A stretch of 64,000 bases of DNA from GCA-2731375 sp964344935 (GCA_964344935.1 CAYFPL010000005.1:62001-126000), one strand, 5' to 3'. Positions 35,396 to 43,886 are shown, counted from the first letter of the stretch. A program made the numbers and translations. Notes: a model not told the origin generated them from the letters alone.

Positions 35396-36598
35396 ATGGA
35401 TGTGAACATGTCGGCCGAGGACACGGCCTTTCGCGACGAGGTGCGGGCGTTCTTTGACGAGAAGCTGACGCCGGATATGCGCGAGGCTTCGAACCTGACT
35501 TCGGGCGTGTTCGCCGAGTTCGAGATCGGCCGCCGCTGGCACAAGGCGCTGTACGAAAAAGGCTGGATCGCCCCCTCCTGGCCAGAGGAGCATGGCGGCA
35601 CCGCCTGGACACCCATGCAGCGCTATATCTATGACTCGGAAGCCGGCGCCGCCGGCGCCCCGCGCCTGTTCTCCATGGGCCTGCGCATGGTGGGTCCGGT
35701 AATCATGAAGTTCGGCAGCGATGAGCAGAAAAACTATTACCTGCCCCGCATCTGTGCCGGCGAGGACGTCTGGTGCCAAGGCTATTCCGAGCCGGGCTCG
35801 GGCTCGGACCTGGCCTCGCTGCAGACCCGCGCCGTGGTCGACGGCGATGACTATGTGGTCAACGGCACCAAGATCTGGACCACCGGCGCCCAATACGCCA
35901 ACCGCATGTTCTGCCTGGTGCGCACTTCGACCGACGGCAAGCAACAGGAAGGCATCAGCTTCATCCTGCTCGAGATGGACACGCCAGGCATCACGGTGGA
36001 GCCGATCATTACCTTGGCTGGCGACCACGAGGTGAACCAGGTGTTCTTTGACGATGTGCGCGTGCCCATCAAGAACCGGGTGGGCGACGAGAACGATGGC
36101 TGGACCGTGGCGAAATATCTGCTCGAATTCGAGCGCGGCGGCGCGGCCTATGCCTCCACTTTGGCTGCGTCCTTGGAAAAATTGCGCGCCATCGCCGAAG
36201 CTGAACGGGCAGATGGCGGCCGCCTGATCGACGATGCCTCCTTCGCCGCCCGCCTGGCGGCCCTGGAAGTAAAACAGCAGGCGGCACAGGCGACCGAGCA
36301 CCGCATTATGTCCGACATCGCCCAGCGCGGCCGTCCAGGACCGGCCAGTTCCATGATGAAGCTGGTGGGATCGGAAACAAACCAGATGATCTCCGAACTG
36401 GCGGTGGAGGCGACACAATATTACGCCGCCCCCTTCCAGCCCGAGGCCCGGGTGCCCGGCAACAATATCGAGCCCGTCGGCCCGGCCGCTTCTGTGCCGG
36501 TGATGCCGAAATATCTCAACTACCGGGCCGCCACCATCTATGCCGGTTCATCGGAAGTGCAGCGCAACATCATCTCCAAACTGGTGCTGGGGCTATAG
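35396..36598 (+). CDS. Acyl-CoA dehydrogenase, tandem copy 2
   Basis: 400 residues, same family and plan as its neighbours (WCQGYSEPGSGSDLASLQTR, RNRVGDENDGWTVAKYLLEF-like segment). The C-terminal motif is YAGSSEVQRNIISKLVLGL. The ATG at 35396 follows GGGAG; a GTG three bases earlier is possible. It lies 45 bases after copy 1 and four bases before copy 3, so the three are one operon. They may form mixed oligomers, as steroid acyl-CoA dehydrogenases do; that is inference. Confidence 0.9.
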   Translation: MDVNMSAEDTAFRDEVRAFFDEKLTPDMREASNLTSGVFAEFEIGRRWHKALYEKGWIAPSWPEEHGGTAWTPMQRYIYDSEAGAAGAPRLFSMGLRMVGPVIMKFGSDEQKNYYLPRICAGEDVWCQGYSEPGSGSDLASLQTRAVVDGDDYVVNGTKIWTTGAQYANRMFCLVRTSTDGKQQEGISFILLEMDTPGITVEPIITLAGDHEVNQVFFDDVRVPIKNRVGDENDGWTVAKYLLEFERGGAAYASTLAASLEKLRAIAEAERADGGRLIDDASFAARLAALEVKQQAAQATEHRIMSDIAQRGRPGPASSMMKLVGSETNQMISELAVEATQYYAAPFQPEARVPGNNIEPVGPAASVPVMPKYLNYRAATIYAGSSEVQRNIISKLVLGL

Positions 36599-36602
36599 AC
36601 CC

Positions 36603-37787
36603 ATGCATCTGGATCTGAGCCAAGACGACGTAGCTTTCCGCGAAGAGGTGAGGGAGTTTCTGGCGGAGAACCTGACGGACGAAATGCGCGAGGCCGGCCG
36701 CCTGAGCGGCGGTTCCTTCGACGAATTCGAGATCAGCCAGCGTTGGTACAAGGCCGTCTCCGATAAGGGTTGGGTGGCGCGTTCCTGGCCCGAGGAACAT
36801 GGCGGCTGTGACTGGACGCCTATGCAGAAGTACATCTATGCCACCGAGGCTGCCAAGGCCGGCACGCCCAGCTATTTCGCCATGGGCATCTCCATGGTCG
36901 GGCCGGTGATCATGCGTTTTGGCACTGATGAACAAAAGGCGCACTATTTGCCCCGCATCCTCTCCGGCGAGGATGTCTGGTGCCAGGGCTATTCAGAGCC
37001 GGGCTCGGGCTCGGACCTGGCCTCGCTGCAGACCCGGGCGGAAAAGGACGGCGATGACTATGTCATCAACGGCACCAAGATCTGGACCACCGGCGCCCAT
37101 CACGCCAACCATATCTTCTGTCTGGTGCGCACGGCGGATACGGAGAAGCGCCAGGAAGGCATCAGCTTTCTGCTATTCCGGATGGATACGCCGGGCATCA
37201 CGGTGAAACCGATCATCAACATCGCCGGCGAACATACTTTCAACCAGGTTTTCTTCGATGACGTCCGGGTGCCGCAATCCTGCCGCCTGGGCGATGAGAA
37301 CGACGGTTGGACCGTGGCCAAGTATCTTCTCGAGTTCGAACGCGGCGGTTCGGCCCACGGCGCCACGGTGGCGGCCTCGCTGGCCAGGTTGCGGGAGGTG
37401 GGCCAGGAGCAGATCCAGGACGATAGCCAATTCGCGAACAAGGTGGCGGCGGCAGCGGTCAAACAGCAGGCGGCTGAATTCACCGAACACCGCATCATCG
37501 CAGACATTACGAAGGTGGGCCGGCCGGGGCATGCCTCCTCGATCATGAAGATCATGGGTTCGGAAACCAACCAGCACATCACCGAACTGACGGTGGAGGC
37601 CCTGGGCTATTACGCGGCACCCTATCAGCCGGACGCCCGCAAGGCGGGCAGCAACGTCACGCCCATCGCGCCAGAGAGCGGCGTCGCAGCGGTGGCCAAG
37701 TACCTGCACCTGCGCGCTGCTTCCATCTACTCCGGATCCAACGAGATCCAGCGCAACATCGTCGCCAAGCGAGTCTTGGGGTTGTAG
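36603..37787 (+). CDS. Acyl-CoA dehydrogenase, tandem copy 3
   Basis: 394 residues, closest in pattern to copy 2 (WCQGYSEPGSGSDLASLQTR, FNQVFFDDVRVPQSCRLGDE). The C-terminal motif is YSGSNEIQRNIVAKRVLGL. It begins four bases after copy 2. It would oxidise an acyl-CoA and transfer electrons to ETF. The operon ends here, before repeat copy B in a convergent region. Confidence 0.9.
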   Translation: MHLDLSQDDVAFREEVREFLAENLTDEMREAGRLSGGSFDEFEISQRWYKAVSDKGWVARSWPEEHGGCDWTPMQKYIYATEAAKAGTPSYFAMGISMVGPVIMRFGTDEQKAHYLPRILSGEDVWCQGYSEPGSGSDLASLQTRAEKDGDDYVINGTKIWTTGAHHANHIFCLVRTADTEKRQEGISFLLFRMDTPGITVKPIINIAGEHTFNQVFFDDVRVPQSCRLGDENDGWTVAKYLLEFERGGSAHGATVAASLARLREVGQEQIQDDSQFANKVAAAAVKQQAAEFTEHRIIADITKVGRPGHASSIMKIMGSETNQHITELTVEALGYYAAPYQPDARKAGSNVTPIAPESGVAAVAKYLHLRAASIYSGSNEIQRNIVAKRVLGL

Positions 37788-37802
37788 GCACCACCGAAGA
37801 CC

Positions 37803-37872
37803 GTCATTCCTGCGTATGCGGGGATCTATGCCTGAGCAAGTTGCCCTGGACTCCCGCCTTCGCGGGAGTGAC
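37803..37872. repeat. Paired-palindrome repeat element, copy B
   Basis: The left arm GTCATTCCTGCGTATGCGGG is somewhat decayed; the right arm CTCCCGCCTTCGCGGGAGTG is intact. At 70 bases it is the shortest copy. It lies between the convergent acyl-CoA dehydrogenase and aldo/keto reductase genes. Confidence 0.85.
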
Positions 37873-37880
37873 CAGAATCA

Positions 37881-38855
37881 TCAACGATCAGAAAAGCAGT
37901 CATCGACCTGGGCGACGATGTCGGGGGGCAGCGGGCCGGCCTCGGCGGCGGCGATGCATTCGGCCAGTTCGGTACGGTTCTTCACGCCCAGGACCACGGT
38001 GTCGACGCCATCCATGCTCAAGGCATAGCGGTGGCCCAGGGTGGCGGCCGATAGGCCCAGCTCCGCCGCCAGGGTGCGGTAGGCGCCGGCCAGGTTAAAA
38101 TCGCGAACTTCCGGATGGTCGGCGGGCAAATCCCGGTCGATGGCATCGGTAAGGGCGCCGGCCTGCACGGCGCGGATGCCCATGACACCGACGCCGTTAT
38201 CCTGCGCCGTTTGAATGATCTCCCGGGGCCGGGCAGGCTGGTCATAGAACTTCAGGGCGCCCGGGCTGTCCATGGCATTGGCGATGCATTGCACCACCGC
38301 CGGCTTGGGCCTGTCCCGCAGCAAATCCATGATGGCGTCGGGATGGCCGATGCCCGTGAGACCCCAGGCGCCGATCAGGCCTTCCGCAACGAAGGCCTCG
38401 AAACAGGGGCGCACGGTGGCGATGAAATCGCTTTGTGCCGTCATGCGGGCGCCGGCGTCGGGATGGTGCTGCATGGGATGGCCGTCGGGCGCCACATTGG
38501 AATGCAGGAAGAAGATATCCAGGCGTTCCAGGCGCATGCGGGCCAGGCTGTCGTGGATGGATTGCCGCAGCCGGCCCTCGATCTGGTCAGCCGGGGTATT
38601 GCCAAGCAGGCATTTCGAGGTAACCCGCACGCCTTCGGGTAAATGCCCTTCGAAGGCTTGGCCCAAGACCTCCTCCGCCTCGCCCTCTCCGTATCGGTAG
38701 GCCAAATCGATCAGGTCGATGCCCCCGTCCACCGCCGCCCGCAGGGTGGCGATGCATTCGGCCCGGTCCGTCGCGCCCCAAAGCTGGCCCAGCCCGCCGC
38801 CGCCCAGGGTCAGTCGGCTGACCGGACCCAGGGGGCCCAGGTTTGCTTTTTCCAT
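37881..38855 (-). CDS. Aldo/keto reductase
   Basis: 324 residues of the aldo/keto reductase superfamily TIM barrel. The catalytic tetrad can be traced as Asp and Tyr in GGIDLIDLAYRYGEG, Lys in RVTSKCLLG and His in IFFLHSNV. C-terminal NADP-binding segments include DTVVLGVKNRTELAECI. The substrate is unknown. The ATG at 38855 is used because it begins the conserved MEKANLGPLGPVSRLTLGGG. Confidence 0.92.
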   Translation of the reverse strand: MEKANLGPLGPVSRLTLGGGGLGQLWGATDRAECIATLRAAVDGGIDLIDLAYRYGEGEAEEVLGQAFEGHLPEGVRVTSKCLLGNTPADQIEGRLRQSIHDSLARMRLERLDIFFLHSNVAPDGHPMQHHPDAGARMTAQSDFIATVRPCFEAFVAEGLIGAWGLTGIGHPDAIMDLLRDRPKPAVVQCIANAMDSPGALKFYDQPARPREIIQTAQDNGVGVMGIRAVQAGALTDAIDRDLPADHPEVRDFNLAGAYRTLAAELGLSAATLGHRYALSMDGVDTVVLGVKNRTELAECIAAAEAGPLPPDIVAQVDDCFSDR

Positions 38856-38917
38856 ATCCCGATGGCCCTCCAGTGATGCCGCCTTAGTCGTGTTCATCGT
38901 CTTGCAAAGCACCAATC

Positions 38918-39006
38918 GTCACTCCCGCGTAGGCGGGAGTCCAAATCTCTCATTTGCTTCGACCGTTTTTCGTTAAGCCCTGGATTCCCGCCTGCGCGGG
39001 AATGAC
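38918..39006. repeat. Paired-palindrome repeat element, copy C
   Basis: GTCACTCCCGCGTAGGCGGG at the left and CCCGCCTGCGCGGGAATGAC at the right, 89 bases in all, with the shared inner strings TCCAAATCTCT and CCTGGATTCCCGCC. It is the only copy not between convergent genes; it lies between the FAD-oxidase stop and the aldo/keto reductase start. Confidence 0.88.
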
Positions 39007-39052
39007 GGTTCAATATGGTCCACTAAGGACCTAAGGATCTTCAACTTTTCGG

Positions 39053-40447
39053 CTAGTTCACGGACGGCAGGATCTTGCCGGGATTCATGATGTTGTCCGG
39101 GTCGATGGCCGTCTTCAGGGCCCGCATCACCTCCACCGCGTCGCCATGTTCCTCGCGGAGGTACTGACGTTTGCCCAGGCCGATGCCGTGTTCTCCCGTG
39201 CAGGTGCCGTCCATATCCAGGGCGCGGCGGATCAGGCGGTCGTTCAGGGCCTCGGCCTCGGCGAATTCGGCCGGCTCGTTGGGGTCGAGCACGAAGCAGA
39301 GATGGAAATTGCCGTCCCCCACATGCCCCGATATGGGCGCCGGCACTGATGCGCCTTCCAGATCCTGGCGGGTTTCGGCGATGCATTCGGCCAGGCGCGA
39401 GATCGGCACGCAGACATCCGTGGCCCAAATTTCACAGCCCGGACGCAGGGCCTTGCAGGCATAGGCCACGTCGTGGCGGGCCTGCCACAGGCGGTTGCGG
39501 TCCTCCAACTGATCCGACCATTGAAATTCGCCGGCGCCGAACTCTTCGCCAAAGGCCTTGACCATCTCCACCTGTTCGGCGACGCCGGCATCGGTGCCGT
39601 GAAACTCCATGAACAGGGTCGGCTTCACCGGATGTTCCATGTTGGAATAGTTGTTGATGGCGTCGATTTGCACATCGTCCAGCAGCTCGATGCGGGCGAT
39701 GGGGATGCCGGATTGGATGGTGCAGATCACCGTGTCCACGGCGCCTTCCACCGTATCGAAGGGCACCACGGCGGCGGAGATGTTCTCTGGTATGCCATAG
39801 AGGCGCAGGGTGATTTCCGTGATGATGCCCAAGGTGCCTTCGGAACCCACGAACAGGCGGGTGAGGTCATAGCCGGCGGAGGATTTCCGCGCCCGCCTGG
39901 CGGTCCGGATCACTTCGCCGTTGGGCAGCACCACGGTCAGGGACATCACGTTCTCGCGCATGGTGCCGTAGCGAACCGCATTGGTGCCGCTGGCCCGGGT
40001 GCCGGTCATGCCGCCGATGGAGGCATCGGCGCCCGGATCGATGGGAAAGAACAGTCCGGTATCGCGCAGATAGTCGTTCAACTGCTTGCGACGCACGCCG
40101 GGCTGCACAGTGCAGTCCAGATCTTCCGCGTTCACTTGCAGGATCTGGTCCATGCCGCCCACATCGACGCAGATGCCGCCCCGGGCCGCGTGCACCTGGC
40201 CCTCGATGGAAGTGCCGGCGCCATAGGCGATCACCGGCACGCCGGCGGCGTGGCAGATCTTGACGATGGCCGAGACCTCTTCGGTGGATTGCGCGAAGGC
40301 CACTGCATCCGGTGCCTCCACCGGGTGCCAGCCCTCGTCCTGGCCATGGGCCTCGCGCTGGGCGGTGGAGGTTGACAGGCGGTCCCCCAACAGGGCCTGC
40401 AGCTCCTCGATCACGTCCGCCGGGGTCTCGTTCCGCGCCACGCTCAT
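39053..40447 (-). CDS. FAD-linked oxidase: D-lactate dehydrogenase (cytochrome)/GlcD-like
   Basis: 464 residues of the FAD-binding type-4/VAO family. The PCMH FAD-binding part has VPVIAYGAGTSIEGQVHAAR, FPIDPGADASIGGMTGTRAS and RLFVGSEGTLGIITEITLRL; the C-terminal cap has SGHVGDGNFHLCFV and TCTGEHGIGLGKRQYL. This is the D-lactate dehydrogenase (cytochrome-type) or glycolate-oxidase GlcD pattern, oxidising a D-2-hydroxy acid. No GlcE/GlcF partners are nearby, which favours the single-subunit D-lactate dehydrogenase type. Confidence 0.93.
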   Translation of the reverse strand: MSVARNETPADVIEELQALLGDRLSTSTAQREAHGQDEGWHPVEAPDAVAFAQSTEEVSAIVKICHAAGVPVIAYGAGTSIEGQVHAARGGICVDVGGMDQILQVNAEDLDCTVQPGVRRKQLNDYLRDTGLFFPIDPGADASIGGMTGTRASGTNAVRYGTMRENVMSLTVVLPNGEVIRTARRARKSSAGYDLTRLFVGSEGTLGIITEITLRLYGIPENISAAVVPFDTVEGAVDTVICTIQSGIPIARIELLDDVQIDAINNYSNMEHPVKPTLFMEFHGTDAGVAEQVEMVKAFGEEFGAGEFQWSDQLEDRNRLWQARHDVAYACKALRPGCEIWATDVCVPISRLAECIAETRQDLEGASVPAPISGHVGDGNFHLCFVLDPNEPAEFAEAEALNDRLIRRALDMDGTCTGEHGIGLGKRQYLREEHGDAVEVMRALKTAIDPDNIMNPGKILPSVN

Positions 40448-40523
40448 GGCACCATCCTTTCCACAGGTCTATCGGGGCCCAGTATAGGATAGCCCAAGTG
40501 GGAGACGAAGCCTGGAAGTAAGT

Positions 40524-41300
40524 TCAGCCTGGTTTGCGGCCCAAGAACGCATAGCCGTAGACCTCGAACTTGCGGGCGTTGGTTTCACCCCCCGCACCGC
40601 CGAATGTGTCTACGGCCGGTCCCACCTGGATATCGACGAAGCCTGTGTCCCGCATCATCTTCTGCCAGCCTGCACACGGCATGCCACCAGCGATTCAAGC
40701 GGTCCAAAGATCGATGTTGCTTACCGCGGCCTCCGGTACCGGTTGGCCGTTGGCGATGTCGGCAAACTGCAGGACCCCGCCGGGCCGCAGCACCCGCCAG
40801 ATTTCCCCGAACACCTGCTGTTTATCGGCGCAAAGGTTGATCACCCCGTTGGAGATGACGACGTCCGCCTGGCCGTCCCCCACCGGCATCTCTTCCAGAA
40901 TGCCTTCGCGGAATTCCACTTGCTCCAGGCCCATCTCGCTGGCCGTGTTGCGGGATTTGGCCAACATCTCCTCGGTCATGTCGATGCCTATGACCTGGCC
41001 CTGTGGTCCCACCTGCTGGGCTGCGACAAAACAATCGAATCCACCACCCGAACCGATATCCACCACGCGCTCGCCTGCTTCGAGAGGGCGCAAGGAGAAC
41101 GGGTTGCCAACGCCGGCGAATGATTCAACAGCGGCGTCGGGCATGGCGCCCACCGCCGCGTCGTCATAGCCGAGGCGCTTGGCCAAGGGACGCCCCGTAT
41201 GGAAGTGATATTCTCCATGCGGATCCAGGGCCACTTCCCGATACTTGTCCTTGACTTCCTCTCGCAAGGCGATGGCATCGACCAATGTGTCTGTGCTCAT
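40524..41300 (-). CDS. ArsM-like SAM-dependent methyltransferase selenoprotein, Sec202
   Basis: Read through the in-frame TGA at 40695-40697, this is a 258-residue protein. Before the TGA it has the class I SAM-binding motif VVDIGSGGGFDCFVAA and the ArsM-like VISNGVINLCADK and VLRPGGVLQFADI. After it, the same family continues with IAGGMPCAGWQKMM, VDTFGGAGGE and FEVYGYAFLGRKP. The TGA falls at the cysteine of the ArsM WxxCxAG motif (here WTA-U-IAGG). A hairpin follows. The two other arsenite-binding cysteines of ArsM are missing (Gly in SNGVINL, Val in FAGVGNP), so arsenite methylation is doubtful. The ATG at 41300 follows GGAAGG. Confidence 0.85.
40662..40690 (-). promoter_or_regulatory. Putative bacterial SECIS hairpin of the ArsM-like gene
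   Basis: On the minus strand, after TGA and four bases, a 29-base element folds with ten base pairs (two of them G-U), interrupted by one G-G and one A-G mismatch. The upper stem T-G-C pairs with G-C-A and closes the loop CGTGT, which begins 17 bases after the TGA. The loop and its C-G closing pair are the same as in the element at 9293-9311. SelB binding is an inference. Confidence 0.75.
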
Positions 41301-41618
41301 CGTTTTTGCCTTCCAAAATTGACGGCCTATGTTGCCGCCCTTGTTCTGGGGCGCCGGACGGCAACCATCGGAAGAAAGAGCGTCCGCCCCATGACGAAAA
41401 ATATAGTTACCCAGCCATGAATGCGCAAATGCTGTTGGCGCCAGGTGGGCCTTCATACGGAGGAAGCCGATGTTCGTAAGGCCTGGAATCCCGCCGTTAG
41501 CACCAATAGAGAATCGTGATGAAATTAACCGGTTTGAAAGCAATCTCGGCCATTTTTGATGACCAGGGACGGTGACGGTCGTCCTGGAATTCGTGAACTA
41601 CATCGAAGGTACGACCAA
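41301..41618. other. Intergenic region between the divergent methyltransferase and PAS genes
   Basis: No gene is supported here. It must hold the promoters for both divergent genes, but I see no clear consensus box. A 14-base string at 41482-41495 resembles half of the repeat element (CCTGGAATCCCGCC) and may be a decayed remnant. The PAS gene could start earlier, at ATG 41559. Confidence 0.5.
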
Positions 41619-42143
41619 ATGAGGACGGAACGGTCGGTAACCGGCGTGGAGGTGTTTTTCGAGGAAGATGAACTCATCGTCTCGAAAACCGACCTGAAGG
41701 GCCGCATCACCTACGCCAATGACGTGTTTCTCAAGATTGCCGGCTACACGGAAAAGGACGTGTTGGGGCAGCCCCACAGTCTTATCCGGCATCCCGACAT
41801 GCCGCGATCGATATTCAAGCTGTTGTGGGAAACCATCCAGGGCGGCAGCGAGATCTTTGCCTACGTGGTCAACCGGGCCAAGAATGGCGATCATTACTGG
41901 GTCCTGGCCCACGTCACGCCCAGCCGGGATGGGGATGGCAATATCATCGGGTACCATTCGAACCGGCGGGTGCCCGATAGGCGGATCGTTACCGAGAATA
42001 TCATCCCGCTCTACCAATCCCTTGTGGCTGAGGAACACAAACATTCCAACGGCAAGGATGGCATGAACGCGGCGTATGACATGGTTGGCGCAATGCTGGC
42101 CGACCGCGGCCTGCCTTACGATGAATTTGTCGCCACGCTTTGA
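41619..42143 (+). CDS. PAS-domain sensor protein (Aer-type PAS)
   Basis: 174 residues, essentially one PAS domain of the aerotaxis-receptor type: IVSKTDLKGRITYANDVFLK, IAGYTEKDVLGQPHSLIRHP and DMPRSIFKLLWETI are the Aer-like PAS fingerprint, which in Aer binds FAD and reads redox state. After the PAS core comes YWVLAHVTPSRDGDGNIIGY and a short C-terminal helix. There is no transmitter domain. The chemoreceptor signalling part is encoded in the next gene, 67 bases downstream. The start at ATG 41619 follows GAAGGT; 41559 is an alternative. Confidence 0.85.
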   Translation: MRTERSVTGVEVFFEEDELIVSKTDLKGRITYANDVFLKIAGYTEKDVLGQPHSLIRHPDMPRSIFKLLWETIQGGSEIFAYVVNRAKNGDHYWVLAHVTPSRDGDGNIIGYHSNRRVPDRRIVTENIIPLYQSLVAEEHKHSNGKDGMNAAYDMVGAMLADRGLPYDEFVATL

Positions 42144-42210
42144 GGTCTTTGGGGATTTCGACACCGACATGCCGGTTTCCACGGCCGTCAGTGTTCAGGA
42201 GGACAATTGA

Positions 42211-43374
42211 ATGTTTTTATCCAAACTTAGCGGCAGCCGCGCCAGCGCCATTACCAAGGCCACCGCCGTGTGCAAGGCGGTCGCCGACGGCGACTTCGAG
42301 GCCCGAATTATCAATCTGGACGAACATCCCGATCACCGGGAACTGTTCCAGGCTATCAATCTGCTAATCGACCGCACTGATGCCTATATCAGGGAATCGA
42401 AGGCGTCTCTGGAACATGTCTCGGACAACAGATACTTCCGCCGAATTCAGGAGAGGGGCATGCCCGGCGCTTTCGGCGATGCCAGCCGTGTTATCAATAC
42501 TGCAACGGCATCTATTCAGGCGCGGGCCACGAATTTCGCCGATATCGTTACCAATTTCGATGCCAACATGCAGGAATCGATTGGTACCGTTTCAACAGCT
42601 GCCACGGAATTGGAAGCCGCCGCCAAGAACATGGATGGCACGGCCGTGCAAACCAGCGAACAAGCCACCGCCATGGCAGCGGCGGCCGAGCAGGCAGCCA
42701 CGAATGTCCAGGGCGTGGCGGCGGCAACCGAGGAACTGACGACTTCGGTGAATGAGATCAGCCGCCAGGTGTCACGCTCAACGGAAATGGCGGGCAACGC
42801 GGTAGACGAGGCGAAAAAGGCCCGGGAACAGATTGATGGGCTGGCCACGGCATCAGATAAGATCGGCGATGTCGTGGAGTTGATCACTGACATCGCTTCC
42901 CAGACCAACCTTCTGGCCCTCAATGCCACGATCGAGGCCGCCCGCGCCGGCGAGGCGGGCAAGGGCTTCGCCGTCGTCGCATCGGAAGTGAAAAACCTGG
43001 CCAACCAGACTGCGCAGGCAACCGATGAAATCAGCGCCCAGATCGAGGGCATTCAATCGGCCACCTCGGATTCGGTGCGCGCCATCGAAAATATCGCCGA
43101 AACCATCGACGAGATGAGCCGGGTGTCGTCCAGCATTTCCGCCGCCGTGGACGAGCAAGGTGCGGCCAGCCAGGAAATCGCCAGGAGTGTGGAACAGGCC
43201 GCATCCGGCGCCGCGGAGGTGACACAGAACATCCAACAGGTCTCACAAGGCGCCGCCGAAACGGGCAGTACTGCCGGCCAAATCCTCGGTGCTTCGAGCG
43301 AGATGTCACAGCTCTCAAACACCCTTGGCAACGAACTGGGCGTCTTTCTGGATGAGGTCAGAAAGGTCGTTTAG
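42211..43374 (+). CDS. Soluble methyl-accepting chemotaxis protein
   Basis: 387 residues without any membrane helix. The N-terminal 110 residues are helical (VCKAVADGDFEARIINLDEH, YIRESKASLEHVSDNRYFRR), similar to segments of cytosolic receptors, and the rest is a chemoreceptor signalling domain with DIASQTNLLALNATIEAARA at the tip. AGGAGG precedes the ATG. It lies directly after the Aer-type PAS gene, so together they look like a two-protein aerotaxis or energy-taxis receptor. The gene converges with, and overlaps by four bases, the acetyltransferase gene. Confidence 0.93.
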   Translation: MFLSKLSGSRASAITKATAVCKAVADGDFEARIINLDEHPDHRELFQAINLLIDRTDAYIRESKASLEHVSDNRYFRRIQERGMPGAFGDASRVINTATASIQARATNFADIVTNFDANMQESIGTVSTAATELEAAAKNMDGTAVQTSEQATAMAAAAEQAATNVQGVAAATEELTTSVNEISRQVSRSTEMAGNAVDEAKKAREQIDGLATASDKIGDVVELITDIASQTNLLALNATIEAARAGEAGKGFAVVASEVKNLANQTAQATDEISAQIEGIQSATSDSVRAIENIAETIDEMSRVSSSISAAVDEQGAASQEIARSVEQAASGAAEVTQNIQQVSQGAAETGSTAGQILGASSEMSQLSNTLGNELGVFLDEVRKVV

Positions 43375-43886
43375 GAAGCACGCGATAGCGCATCGGCTCG
43401 CCTGACCCGGCCCGAAACGCCCGAAAGGGCGCCGGGTATGAGTTCGCAGGCCTGAAACCGCTGCCGATCAACGGCAGGCGGCGGCACCAGGCTTCCGGCC
43501 AACCGCGTGGAAAATCCGAAGGGTTGGTAATAAGCCGGCGCGCCGATCACCAATACGGTGCCGTGGCCCAGGTCTTTCGCCCGCTCCAGGCTGTGGCGGA
43601 TCAGACGCCGGCCCAGGCCCTGGCCCCGCAGGGAGTCTTTCACCGCCAAAGGACCCAGCAACAGGGCGCCATGTCGGCCGTCGATCAGAAGCGGCCAGAA
43701 GCGGATGGTAGCACCAAAGCGGCCGCCCTCAGCCGCGCGCATGACGAAGGATAATTCCGCCATGGCCGAGTTGTCCCGGCGCAGACAATAGGCGCCCAAA
43801 TTCCGCCGCCCTGGTCCGAATGATTGATCCAGCAGGGATTCGATTTCCGGCCCGTCGCCGGGCTGCTCTGGGAAGATTTCAAACAT
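43371..43886 (-). CDS. GNAT acetyltransferase, YhbS-like
   Basis: 171 residues with the YhbS-type GNAT layout: MFEIFPEQPGDGPEIESLLD, LLGPLAVKDSLRGQGLGRRL (acetyl-CoA loop RGQGLG) and VLVIGAPAYYQPFGFSTRLA. The substrate is unknown. The ATG at 43886 begins the conserved N-terminus; longer upstream frames lack family similarity. Confidence 0.9.
   Translation of the reverse strand: MFEIFPEQPGDGPEIESLLDQSFGPGRRNLGAYCLRRDNSAMAELSFVMRAAEGGRFGATIRFWPLLIDGRHGALLLGPLAVKDSLRGQGLGRRLIRHSLERAKDLGHGTVLVIGAPAYYQPFGFSTRLAGSLVPPPAVDRQRFQACELIPGALSGVSGRVRRADALSRAS

Noticed and set aside
34298..36418. A long open frame on the minus strand opposite the acyl-CoA dehydrogenases
   Set aside because: It is a codon-bias mirror of strongly coding plus-strand genes; the translation has no family motifs, and other such mirrors occur opposite most genes here.
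40695..40697. Sequencing or assembly error as the cause of the TGA in the ArsM-like gene
   Set aside because: A single-base error cannot be excluded from sequence alone, but the same kind of hairpin with the same loop after an independent TGA at 9280 makes chance error in both genes unlikely.
41482..41495. A fifth copy of the paired-palindrome repeat
   Set aside because: Only a 14-base half-site with one mismatch is present, with no partner arm; it may be a decayed remnant.
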